From: an uncultured Elusimicrobia bacterium
Lineage (GTDB): Bacteria; Elusimicrobiota; Elusimicrobia; UBA1565; UBA9628
Length of the DNA stretch: 64,000 nt
Assembly (NCBI GenBank): GCA_903881545.1
Contig: CAIRTQ010000096.1
Coordinates: 1-64,000, forward strand
Reading direction: 5' to 3'
Shown piece after piece: positions 52,554 to 61,385 of this stretch (its first letter is position 1; each line of letters opens with the position of its first letter). Position numbers and translations under genes: made by a program. The notes under the pieces are model-generated. The model had not been told where the DNA came from, made no database searches, and saw only the letters and a program-made list of their open reading frames with translations.

Positions 52554-53590
52554 TCCTTTTGGCATGGACCGCGGTCAAGGTCGGCTACGCTTTGGCCTTC
52601 GGGCTCGGGCTGGCCGGCTTTTTGGGCTGGGTCGAGCGCAAGCAGAGCGCCGTCGCGCAGGACCGCATCGGCGCCAACCGCGCACAGATATTCGGCTGGC
52701 GCCTTATCGGGCTGTTCCATCCCATCGCCGACGGCATCAAGCTTATAACCAAGGAGGACTTCGTCCCGGCCCGGGCCTTGCGGCCGTTCCACGCACTGGC
52801 GCCCGCGCTGTCCTTGGGTTGCTGCCTGTTGTGCCTGGCAGCTCTGCCCTTCGGCGGCACGGTCGAGGTTTTCGGCCGCGTCTGGTCCTTGCAGCCCTTT
52901 GAGAGCCGCGTGGGCCTGGTCTATGTGTTGGCCTTCCTGGCCTTGGGCGTGCACGGAGTGGTCATGGCCGGCTATGTCTCGGGCTCAAACTACGGCCTCC
53001 TGGGCGGCCTGCGCGGCGCGGCTCAGATGGTCGCCTACGAGGTCTGCATGGCCGCGATCTTAGCCGCGCCGATGTTCCTCTACGGGACCTTGGACTTGCA
53101 AGAGGCGGTCCTTGCCCAAGGCGGGTATTGGGGCGGCTGGCTGCCGACTTGGGGAGTCTTCCGCCAGCCCTTGGCTTTCGTCCTCTACCTAGTGGCGGGC
53201 ACCGCGGCCTCCAAGCGCATCCCCTTCGACCTGCCGGAGGGTGAGGCTGAGATCGTGGGCTACCATGTGGAATACTCAGGCATGAAGTTCGGCATGTTCA
53301 TGATCTCGGATTTCGTGGAGAACATCGTGGTCTGCGGCCTGGGAGCGACGCTGTTCCTGGGCGGCTGGGGCATCCCCTTCGTGAGCCTGGCCGGCGCTTG
53401 GGGCGGCCTGCTGATGCTCGCTTCTTTCGCCGTCAAGACCTGCGCCCTGCTGTTCTTGCTCATGCAGGTGCGCTGGACCCTGCCGCGCTTCCGCGTCGAC
53501 CAGCTTCTGGACCTGGGCTGGAAGTCGGTGCTGCCGCTGGCCCTGCTCAACTTCCTGGCCACGGTCTGGGGGGCCTGGCTATGGCGATGA
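52550..53590 (+). CDS. nuoH: NADH-quinone oxidoreductase subunit H
   Basis: WVERKQSAVAQDRIGANRA; KRIPFDLPEGEAEIVGYHVEYSGMKFG. Confidence 0.97.
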   Translation: MILLAWTAVKVGYALAFGLGLAGFLGWVERKQSAVAQDRIGANRAQIFGWRLIGLFHPIADGIKLITKEDFVPARALRPFHALAPALSLGCCLLCLAALPFGGTVEVFGRVWSLQPFESRVGLVYVLAFLALGVHGVVMAGYVSGSNYGLLGGLRGAAQMVAYEVCMAAILAAPMFLYGTLDLQEAVLAQGGYWGGWLPTWGVFRQPLAFVLYLVAGTAASKRIPFDLPEGEAEIVGYHVEYSGMKFGMFMISDFVENIVVCGLGATLFLGGWGIPFVSLAGAWGGLLMLASFAVKTCALLFLLMQVRWTLPRFRVDQLLDLGWKSVLPLALLNFLATVWGAWLWR

Positions 53591-54099
53591 CGGTGCGCCC
53601 CGTATCCCGGCCCCGGCGGGGCCTGCTGGAGCAAAGCTACCTCTGGGAGGTGGCCCGGGGCTTGGGCGTCACCTTCCGGCACTTCTTCATCAACCTCGCG
53701 CGTCACTGTCTGCGGCTGGCCGGCCTGCGCGCCGAGCCCGGAGCGGTGACCATCCAGTATCCCGACGAGCCGGCGGTGCTGGGCCGCCGCGCGCGCACGC
53801 GCCACCGCCTGCTGCGGCGTCCGGACGGCTCGCCGCGCTGCACCGCGTGCCTGCTCTGCGAGACCATCTGCCCGGCCAGGTGCATCCGCATCACCGCCGA
53901 GGAGAGCCCTGACCCGGCGGTCGAGAAGCGGGCCAAGACCTTCGATATCGACCTGGGCATGTGCGTCTTCTGCGGGCACTGCGTCGAGGCCTGCCCGGTG
54001 GACGCCATCCACATGGACGCCGACCAGGTCGAGCTTGCCGCTTATAGCCGCGGCGACATGATCTGGGACATGCCAGCCCTGATGCGGGACACGAAATGA
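53581..54099 (+). CDS. nuoI: NADH-quinone oxidoreductase subunit I
   Basis: CTACLLCETICPARCI and CVFCGHCVEACPVDAI 4Fe-4S motifs. Confidence 0.96.
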   Translation: MAMTVRPVSRPRRGLLEQSYLWEVARGLGVTFRHFFINLARHCLRLAGLRAEPGAVTIQYPDEPAVLGRRARTRHRLLRRPDGSPRCTACLLCETICPARCIRITAEESPDPAVEKRAKTFDIDLGMCVFCGHCVEACPVDAIHMDADQVELAAYSRGDMIWDMPALMRDTK

Positions 54100-54115
54100 T
54101 ATTGGAGGCCGCCCT

Positions 54116-54997
54116 ATGAACGGATTCGCCATGAAGGCCCTGACCTTGCCCGACGTCATGGACATGGCTTTGGTTGCCGCCCTTATCTACGGACTCCTGG
54201 TCTGGTTCAAGAAGACCAAGGCCGCCTTCGTGGTGATGGGGCTCGTGGTCATCATGGCCGTCTACGCCTTGGCGCGCCTCATCGGCATGAACATGACCAC
54301 CTGGATCTTCCAGGGGTTCTTCGCCATCTTCATCATCGCGGTCGTGGTCATCTTTCAGGAGGAGCTGCGCAGCGTCTTCGAGCGCATCGCGGTTTGGAGC
54401 GTGGCCCGGCCGCGCCACGCTCCGGCCGCCCCCCAGGAGCCCGACATCCTGGCGCGCGCCCTCTCCGATCTGGCCCGGGACCGCGTCGGTGCGATCATCG
54501 TCATGCGCGGCCGCGACCCGCTGGACCGTCACATGGAAGGCGGCTGGGACCTCCACGGCGAGCTCTCCGAGGCCTTGATCGAGAGCGTCTTTGACTCCCA
54601 TTCCCCGGGCCACGACGGGGCCTTGATCATCGAGTCCGGCCGCGTCACCCAGTTCGGCGTGCACCTGCCGCTCTCCAAGGACTTCCGCAAGATCACGCAC
54701 CTGGGCCTGCGCCACACCGCGGCCTTGGGGCTCTCGGAGCGCACCGACGCGCTCATCCTTGTGGCCAGCGAGGAGCACGGGACCATCTCCGTGGGCCGGC
54801 GCGGGGTGCTCACGCGCATCGAGAACCTCCAGGACCTGCACGGCATCGTGGATGCCTTCCTGCGCGAGATCGCCCCACGCACCCGCCGGCAGACCTGGCT
54901 CGGCCTAGTGACCCATAACACGCTGGAGAAGGCCCTGGCCGCGGGCATTTCGGGCCTGCTGTGGTGGTTCTTCGTGGGCCGCCGGGTCGCGCCATGA
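54116..54997 (+). CDS. Membrane diadenylate cyclase (CdaA-like DAC domain)
   Basis: Three N-terminal TMs; FQEELRSVFERIA; HDGALIIESGRV; HLGLRHTAALGLSERTDALILVASEEHGTIS; extra C-terminal TM. Confidence 0.92.
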   Translation: MNGFAMKALTLPDVMDMALVAALIYGLLVWFKKTKAAFVVMGLVVIMAVYALARLIGMNMTTWIFQGFFAIFIIAVVVIFQEELRSVFERIAVWSVARPRHAPAAPQEPDILARALSDLARDRVGAIIVMRGRDPLDRHMEGGWDLHGELSEALIESVFDSHSPGHDGALIIESGRVTQFGVHLPLSKDFRKITHLGLRHTAALGLSERTDALILVASEEHGTISVGRRGVLTRIENLQDLHGIVDAFLREIAPRTRRQTWLGLVTHNTLEKALAAGISGLLWWFFVGRRVAP

Positions 54998-56040
54998 GCG
55001 GGCCATTCCACGCCCGCAAGCTCCTGCGCGAGCTGGACCGGCTGGGGCGGCGCATCAGCCCGCTGCTCATCCTCACGCACGACAATCCGGATCCCGACGC
55101 CCTGGCGGCGGCCTGGGCCCTGGCCTTCCTCGCGCACGGCGTGGCCAAGGTACGCTGCCGCATCGTCTATGGCGGCGCCATCGGCCGCCAGGAGAACCGC
55201 ATCATGGCCGAGCGGCTCAAAATCCCCGCGCGGCCCCTGCGCCAGGGCGAACTTGACGCCGCGGAGCACGTGGCCTTGGTGGACACGCAGCCGCCCTTCC
55301 GCAATAACCGCTTTCCGCCCCGGCGGCGGCCGCTGCTTATCATCGACCATCACGCGCGTCATCCCGACACCACGGCGGAGCTGGCCATCATCGACGAGAA
55401 CGCGGGCGCGACCGCGACCATCCTGGCCGAGGCCCTACAGCTTTCGGGCCTGCGCGTGCCGCGGCGCCTGGCCACGGCCGTGGTCTATGGCATCGGTTCG
55501 GAGACGCAGAACCTCGGCCGAGAGGCCGGCCTGCGGGACCTGGTCGCTTATCGGGCCTTTTGGCCCCGCGCCAATGTGAAGTCGCTCTGGCGCATGTCCT
55601 ATCCCCGGCGGCAGGCGGGCTATTTTGCCGACCTGGCCCGCGCTATCCGCGGCGCCTTCGTCTGCCACGGCGTGGTGGGCACGCACCTGGGGACCGTGGA
55701 CATCCCGGAGCATGTGGCCCAAATCGCGGATTTCCTCATGACCTACGAACGGGCGCACTGGTCCATCGTGACCGGCCGCTGCCAGGGGAGCCTGCTCGTC
55801 TCCCTGCGCACCGACGACCCCGGCGCTGCCGCGGGCAGCCTCTTGAAGCGCCTGTTCTGGGGCGGCAACCGCGGCGGCGGCCACGCCATGATCGCCGGCG
55901 GCGCTATCGCGGTGGGAGCCCTTGCGTCAGAGTCCAAGTGGCGGGAGTCGGAGGACCGCCTGCTCACCGCCTTCCTGGAGAGCCAGGACTTGAAGGGCGC
56001 GGCGTTGACGCATCCGTTCTGGAACGCGCCGACGCGCTAG
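54994..56040 (+). CDS. DHH/DHHA1 phosphoesterase
   Basis: LTHDNPDPDALAAAW; LVDTQPPF; IIDHHARHPDT; C-terminal GGGHAMIAGGAI. Confidence 0.92.
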   Translation: MSGPFHARKLLRELDRLGRRISPLLILTHDNPDPDALAAAWALAFLAHGVAKVRCRIVYGGAIGRQENRIMAERLKIPARPLRQGELDAAEHVALVDTQPPFRNNRFPPRRRPLLIIDHHARHPDTTAELAIIDENAGATATILAEALQLSGLRVPRRLATAVVYGIGSETQNLGREAGLRDLVAYRAFWPRANVKSLWRMSYPRRQAGYFADLARAIRGAFVCHGVVGTHLGTVDIPEHVAQIADFLMTYERAHWSIVTGRCQGSLLVSLRTDDPGAAAGSLLKRLFWGGNRGGGHAMIAGGAIAVGALASESKWRESEDRLLTAFLESQDLKGAALTHPFWNAPTR

Positions 56041-56050
56041 TCCGGCGGCG

Positions 56051-57034
56051 CTATGCGGCTACGGGTACGCCTTTGCGCTTTTTGATTTCCGCCACGACGA
56101 GGGGGATGAACTCGAATATGTCCGCAGCCACGGAGATGGTGGCTTGCTGCATCATGGGGCATTCCGGATCAGTGTTGATGGCCACGATGTTGGCGGCGTT
56201 AGACATGCCGGCAAGATGCTGGATCTGGCCAGAGATGCCGCAGGCGACATAGAGCTTGGGCCGCACGGTGCGCCCAGTGAGCCCGACCTGGTGGCGGTAG
56301 GGGATCCAGCCTGAGTCCACGGCGGCGCGGCTGGCGCCGACCGCGGCGCCCAAGGCATGTGCCAGGTCCCGCACGGCCTTGAAGCCGTCCGGCCCGCCCA
56401 CGCCTCGGCCGCCCGAGACGATGCGCTCGGCTCCGCCCAGGTCGATCTCCCCGGCCTCCTCGGCCGAGAAGGAGATGACCTCAGTGCGCGCCGCCGCGGG
56501 AGCGAAGGCGAGTTCCGCCGCTTCTCCGGCGCGCCCGGCTTGGCGCGCCGCGGGGGGGAAGGCCATGGCCTGCACGGTCATGACTTGAATCGGGGATTTG
56601 AACTCGACTTCCGCGGTGAGGTTGCCGCCGAAGGCGCCGCGCTTGACCATGCCGGATGGGCTGAACTCGGAGACATCGGTGGCCAGTCCGGCCTGGAGCT
56701 TGACCGCCAGGCGGCAGGCCAGGGAGCGGCCGGCCACGCTGCCGGGCAGTAGGATGCGGGCGGGGGAAAGCTGCTGCGCGGCAGCGCAGACGGCCTGGGT
56801 GTGCATCTCGTCGTTGAACTCTTTGAGCGAGGGGTGGGCGGTCCAAAGGACCCGGTCTGCCCCGCGTTCCACGAGTTCGCGGGCCTGCTCGGCCGTGCCG
56901 CCGGGCAGGACGGCGAAGAGGGGCTGCTTGGCGGCGTCGGCCAGGGCGCGGCCGGCGCCGAGGAGTTCCCAGGTGGCGGGGCTGGCTTGCCCCCGCTGGT
57001 TCAACGCGACGACGAGTATGCCTTGCGGGTTCAT
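56051..57034 (-). CDS. etfA: Electron transfer flavoprotein alpha subunit
   Basis: RLAVKLQAGLATDVSEF; GGRGVGGPDGFKAVRDLAHALGAAVGASRAAVDSGWIPYRHQVGLTGRTVRPKLYVACGISGQIQHLAGM. Confidence 0.96.
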   Translation of the reverse strand: MNPQGILVVALNQRGQASPATWELLGAGRALADAAKQPLFAVLPGGTAEQARELVERGADRVLWTAHPSLKEFNDEMHTQAVCAAAQQLSPARILLPGSVAGRSLACRLAVKLQAGLATDVSEFSPSGMVKRGAFGGNLTAEVEFKSPIQVMTVQAMAFPPAARQAGRAGEAAELAFAPAAARTEVISFSAEEAGEIDLGGAERIVSGGRGVGGPDGFKAVRDLAHALGAAVGASRAAVDSGWIPYRHQVGLTGRTVRPKLYVACGISGQIQHLAGMSNAANIVAINTDPECPMMQQATISVAADIFEFIPLVVAEIKKRKGVPVAA

Positions 57035-57837
57035 TAGATCAGTTTCCTTTCGATGAGGGTGTCGACGAGCTGGGCCGCGTTCTGGGCGGCCGAGCCTCCG
57101 GCGATGCGCAGGCCGGTGCCGCGCTTGGCCGGAGCGGTGTAGCGGGCGACGCGGGCGCCAGATCCCGGGGCGCCGGCGTCCTCGGGCTTGAGGCCGAGGT
57201 CGGAGGCTGTCCACTTGGTGAAGACGGCCTTCTTGGCGGCCATCTTGCCTTTCAGGGAGGGGATGCGGGGCTCGTTGATCTCCTTGACCGTGCACACCGC
57301 GGCGGGCAAGCCGACCTTGACCTTGTCGATGCCGTCTTCCATCATGCGCCAGAGGAGGGCGGCCTGCTCGTCTATGGATTCTATTTTTTTGACGGAGAGG
57401 ACGCCGGGCCAGTCGAGCCAGGCGGCGACCTGGCCGCCGACGGAGCCGGCGCCGGAGTCGTTGGTGCTCTTGCCGAAGAGGACGAGGTGGACGGGCTGGG
57501 CCGCGGCGAGCTTGCGGATGGCGGCGGCCAGGACGCGGCTGGTAGCGAGAGTGTCGCCGCCAGTGACCTCGGTGCCGGTGACGAGGACGCCGGCGTCGCA
57601 GCCGCGGGAGACGGCCTCGCGCAGGACGGTTTGGTCGGCGTCCGGGCCGAGGGCCAGGGCGGTGACGGTGGAGCCAGCGTTCTTCTCCTTGATCCGGACG
57701 GCCTCCTCGACGGCGTACTCGTCGAATGGGTTGATGGCGTAGAGGACGCCCGCGGTCTTGGGCTGGCCGGAGGGGTCGAGTTCGACGGAGAGGCTGGACG
57801 GGGTGTTTTTAACGCAGACGACTATGTTGAGCGCCAT
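57034..57837 (-). CDS. etfB: Electron transfer flavoprotein beta subunit
   Basis: MALNIVVCVKNTP; INPFDEYAVEEAVRIKE; STNDSGAGSVGGQVAAWLDWP. Confidence 0.95.
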   Translation of the reverse strand: MALNIVVCVKNTPSSLSVELDPSGQPKTAGVLYAINPFDEYAVEEAVRIKEKNAGSTVTALALGPDADQTVLREAVSRGCDAGVLVTGTEVTGGDTLATSRVLAAAIRKLAAAQPVHLVLFGKSTNDSGAGSVGGQVAAWLDWPGVLSVKKIESIDEQAALLWRMMEDGIDKVKVGLPAAVCTVKEINEPRIPSLKGKMAAKKAVFTKWTASDLGLKPEDAGAPGSGARVARYTAPAKRGTGLRIAGGSAAQNAAQLVDTLIERKLI

Positions 57838-57858
57838 GAGCCACCTCGAGTGAGAAAA

Positions 57859-57945
57859 TGGTGGTTGGGGCAGGATTCGAACCTGCGTAGGGCGTAGCCC
57901 GACGGTTTTACAGACCGTTGCTTTTGACCGCTCAGCCACCCAACC
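57859..57945 (-). tRNA. tRNA-Tyr (anticodon GTA), CCA encoded
   Basis: ggttggg/cccaacc acceptor, ctgtaaa anticodon loop, ggttcgaatcc T arm, long variable arm. Confidence 0.94.
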
Positions 57946-58129
57946 GGCAACGTATACGCGTGAAAGATTCTAGCTTTTTCTATTTCGAGGCTCAACACTC
58001 AGAAAAAAATGTCCAGATTTTCTGTTCAGTTTGAATGCAGCCGGACTAAGCCTTTGGACGGCTCGAACCAGGGGGGCGCGATCTCTGGCAAGTCGCCGGA
58101 ATCAGCCGCCAGCTTCTGGCCTTCTTGTC

Positions 58130-59329
58130 CTAAATCAAGGCTGGCAGAAGCTTGTCCGCGGAGATGATGCGCACCCCGTCCGCAATCCGGTCCACTCCGG
58201 GTTTCTTGAGCACCTGGTAGGCGAACGGGATATTCAGCTTTTCGCGGAAGTATCTCAGGTTGGGCGCGAGGCTGTCATCGTTGAGTTTGACCTCCACCGC
58301 GAACCAAGGCTTTCCCTCCACCGTCACCAGGAAATCCACTTCCCGTTTAGACGTGTCGCGCAAGAAGTAGAGTCTCGTTTTGAAGCCCTCGTGGTCGTGC
58401 AGCCAATGGACGAGCTTCAAGAGGTGGGAACCGACTAGGTTCTCGAACCGGGCGGCTTCATCCTCCACCTCCGACCAATCCCAGAGATAAAGTTTCGGTA
58501 CCTTCTTCAGCGCCCGGAACGATGTCCTTGAGAACGGATAAACGCGGAAGTGGTAGTAGAAGGATTCGAGGATATCCAGCCAATGAGACACGGCCCGGTG
58601 GCTGACTTCGAGGTCTTCCCGCATGTTGTTGATGGAGAGCAGCGCCCCGACCTTGGAGGGCAGCATGTCGCTTAAAACCTGCATTTTGCCCAGTTCCCGG
58701 ATCATCTCGGTATCGCGGATGTCTTCGCGGAAAAGCCGCTCGTTGCGCTCACTGTGCCAGCGCCTAAGAGTGCGGTCGTTCTGGGAGAACAGCGGCTCTG
58801 GGAATCCGCCGAACCGCTCCAGGGTCGCGAGCTCTTGATGATGCACGGCGTCGATGGGCAGCTCTTTGAAGGGCTCGATGGGGCTCTTCTCCTTGGCCAG
58901 CTCGGCCAGGGTGAAGGGGTGCATGCGGTAGTAGTGATAGCGGCCTTGCAGGGAGTCGCCGCCTTTGCGGTAGATGTCCAGCCGCGCGCTTCCGGTGACC
59001 AAGAAGCGATATTTGTCCTTGTGGACGTCGTATTCGCCCTTGATGAAGCGTTTCCATCCCGTGAACTTGTGAATTTCATCCAGAATGATGAGCTCGGCGG
59101 CGCCCGGCCATTGCGCGGCCATGATTTGCTTGCGCTCAGCCTTGTTGTCCCAGTTGAAATAGACTGTTTCCCTGAATTGAGCACCGACCAATATCCTGGC
59201 CAGCGTGGTCTTGCCGACCTGTCTGGGGCCGCCGACGAAGACCATCTTGGCCTTCAGATCCTCGACGATTGGGGAGGATAGGTAGCGTTCCTCGGGCATG
59301 GTGAGAGTGTATGTAAATATTTGCGCCAA
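58130..59329 (-). CDS. AAA ATPase with DUF4143-type C-terminus
   Basis: FVGGPRQVGKTTLA Walker A; LIILDEIHKFTGW Walker B; FLVTGSARLDIYRKGGDSLQGRYHYYRMHP. Confidence 0.88.
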   Translation of the reverse strand: MAQIFTYTLTMPEERYLSSPIVEDLKAKMVFVGGPRQVGKTTLARILVGAQFRETVYFNWDNKAERKQIMAAQWPGAAELIILDEIHKFTGWKRFIKGEYDVHKDKYRFLVTGSARLDIYRKGGDSLQGRYHYYRMHPFTLAELAKEKSPIEPFKELPIDAVHHQELATLERFGGFPEPLFSQNDRTLRRWHSERNERLFREDIRDTEMIRELGKMQVLSDMLPSKVGALLSINNMREDLEVSHRAVSHWLDILESFYYHFRVYPFSRTSFRALKKVPKLYLWDWSEVEDEAARFENLVGSHLLKLVHWLHDHEGFKTRLYFLRDTSKREVDFLVTVEGKPWFAVEVKLNDDSLAPNLRYFREKLNIPFAYQVLKKPGVDRIADGVRIISADKLLPALI

Positions 59330-59582
59330 GGCAAATAATTACATGATATGTTTTGCCTTCAGGATAATTTTTGCACGGCGCGTCGTTCGGATGGTGTGAT
59401 CCATTCTTCTCAACAAGCAGATATCCCGGTGAGTTGCAAAAGACAAGAAATATGCGGACACGGCTCCGGTGCCGGAAAGTGTCCAAAAAGTGTCCACTCT
59501 ATGTCCATTTGCGCCCATTTGGGCACTAATTGGCGCAACTTGAGGATGAACTTGTTTTTAAAATCATTCTTAAAAAACAATG

Positions 59583-59651
59583 ATTCCGGCGGACGAGGCG
59601 CTTAAGCGGTTGAACCGGTCCGTCAACACGCTCGATGATCTGCTGCAGTAA
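59583..59651 (+). pseudogene. Relic of the 3' end of a HEAT-repeat-type gene
   Basis: IPADEALKRLNRSVNTLDDLLQ* resembles the C-terminus of the 12705-13682 product (AQEAVKKLNATNMTIDDLLR*); no upstream ORF. Confidence 0.45.
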
Positions 59652-59804
59652 GAAGCTAGCAGTGCCCAGGGCCAATCAGCCACTGCTTCGGCAAGCCCTG
59701 TTCAGGCTCACTTTGCATTGGAAACAGCCCTTTGTTCAGGCTCATCTTGCATTGGACAAGTCTGCGGTTCGCACAATGACTAGGCCGCATGTTATAATGA
59801 CCGC

Positions 59805-60059
59805 GTGAGGATGCTCTTCTGCGGGTTCTTGGCCGTGGTTTTGGCTGCCGGCACCCTGATGGAAGTCTCCCATCATCACGACTCTTACGAGGATGGCCCT
59901 GCCACATGCTGCGGGCATACCTGCTGTTCCCACCACAATAGTCTGAAATCCCCGGCCATCGCTGCTTCCGACTATCTGCAACACCGGCTGTCGCCCGCTT
60001 CCCAACAGCCGGTCCAGGCACTATTCTCAAAGCAGCTGTTCCGTCCACCCGCCGCCTGA
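59805..60059 (+). CDS. Small exported His/Cys-rich protein, putative metal binding
   Basis: EVSHHHDSYEDGPATCCGHTCCSHHN after a signal-like N-terminus; upstream of metal-efflux genes. Confidence 0.6.
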   Translation: MRMLFCGFLAVVLAAGTLMEVSHHHDSYEDGPATCCGHTCCSHHNSLKSPAIAASDYLQHRLSPASQQPVQALFSKQLFRPPAA

Positions 60060-60158
60060 CCTCCCGGCTCGACTGACCCACCCGTTCGTGTTCCCGCCAC
60101 GCCGCCTCGTGCGGCGCCGCGAACGCATAGCACCGAGCGCCATCAGCAGGATAATACC

Positions 60159-61376
60159 GTGAGGCTCATTCTATTCGCGATGACTTTGGTCGCAACCGCC
60201 GCATATCCGGCGGCGGCCGGCGCGATGACGCTGGACAGCGTCATGGAGGAGATCCGTTCGTCCAACCCGGAGCTCGCCGCGCTGCGCGGGAAGGTCTCAG
60301 TCCTGGAGGCGGCCGTGCTCAAGACCTCCGCCTATCCCAACCCCTCCATCGAGGTGGAGCAGAGTCGGCCCGACAACTTCCATTTCCGGGAGCTGAGGGT
60401 GCGTCAGCCCATCGTCCTGAGCAACCGGCGCGCGCTGGCCAAGGGCGCCGCGCGTTCCGACCTGGACGCGTCCAAGAGGGATGTCTCGGCCAAGGAAGCC
60501 GCACTGATGGCCGCGGCCAAGAAGGACTACTTCGCCTTCCGGCTCGCCGAGGAGCGGGTCGGCTTCGAGGAGTCGAACCGGCTCTTCACCCTCAACATGT
60601 TCAATAAAGTCCAGGCCCGGCTGTTGGTGGGTGTCGCGCGCAACGTGGACGCGGCCCGGGCCAAAGTCGAGTTGGAGCAGACGCGGTTCAATCTGGAGGC
60701 GGCCAAGGCGCGTATGCTCCTGGCGCGGGCGGCCCTCAACCGGGCCATGGGCCGGCGGCCCGACGAGGCGCTGGCCTTCTCGGCCGACGACCCGCGCGTC
60801 CTGCAGCCGTCGGAAGACGAGAAAGGCTTCGACCAATACCTGGTCGAGGCTCTGGCCGGGCGCCAGGACATCCAGGCCTCCGAGCTCCGGCGGCAGGGGG
60901 CTGAGCTCTCGCTGCGGCTGGAGCGCAGCCGGCGCTGGCCGGACCTTGCCGTCGGCTTTGCGCGCGCCCGGGAGGACGAATCGATCTACAGCAAGTTCTC
61001 CCTCGGTATCGAGCTCCCCATCTGGTACAGGAACAAGGGCGAGGTCGATGCTGCGCGAGCCGAGGTCGGAGTGCGCGGCGATGAGAAACGGGGCGTGGAG
61101 CGGGCCGCTTCATATGAAGTCTATAGCTCCTGGCTGGGCCGCGGCCTCGCCCGCACCCGCGTCTCCGCCATGCGCAAGAACTCCCTGGCGGTGGACGAGT
61201 TGAGGGAGATTAATTCCCGCGACTACCTCTCCGGGAAGATCGATCTGACCGCGTATTACGAAGGGAACCGAATATTCTTGGAGCAGAACCTCAGCTATCT
61301 CGACGCCCTCCAGGAATACCACGACAAAGACATCGAATTAGAGCAGGTCCTGAGCGCGTCGTTGCGCACCGAATAG
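60159..61376 (+). CDS. CzcC/CusC-like outer membrane efflux protein
   Basis: Signal peptide; LDSVMEEIRSSNPELAALRGKV; long coiled-coil TolC-type pattern. Confidence 0.9.
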   Translation: MRLILFAMTLVATAAYPAAAGAMTLDSVMEEIRSSNPELAALRGKVSVLEAAVLKTSAYPNPSIEVEQSRPDNFHFRELRVRQPIVLSNRRALAKGAARSDLDASKRDVSAKEAALMAAAKKDYFAFRLAEERVGFEESNRLFTLNMFNKVQARLLVGVARNVDAARAKVELEQTRFNLEAAKARMLLARAALNRAMGRRPDEALAFSADDPRVLQPSEDEKGFDQYLVEALAGRQDIQASELRRQGAELSLRLERSRRWPDLAVGFARAREDESIYSKFSLGIELPIWYRNKGEVDAARAEVGVRGDEKRGVERAASYEVYSSWLGRGLARTRVSAMRKNSLAVDELREINSRDYLSGKIDLTAYYEGNRIFLEQNLSYLDALQEYHDKDIELEQVLSASLRTE

Positions 61377-61385
61377 GAGACGCCC

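Noticed and set aside
57838-57939. N-terminal extension of EtfB into tRNA-Tyr
   Set aside because: Translation of the tRNA gene; the canonical EtfB start is MALNIVVCVKNT at 57837.
59699-59756. CRISPR array
   Set aside because: Only two imperfect units with a 10-bp gap and no cas genes; no CRISPR array seen in the window.
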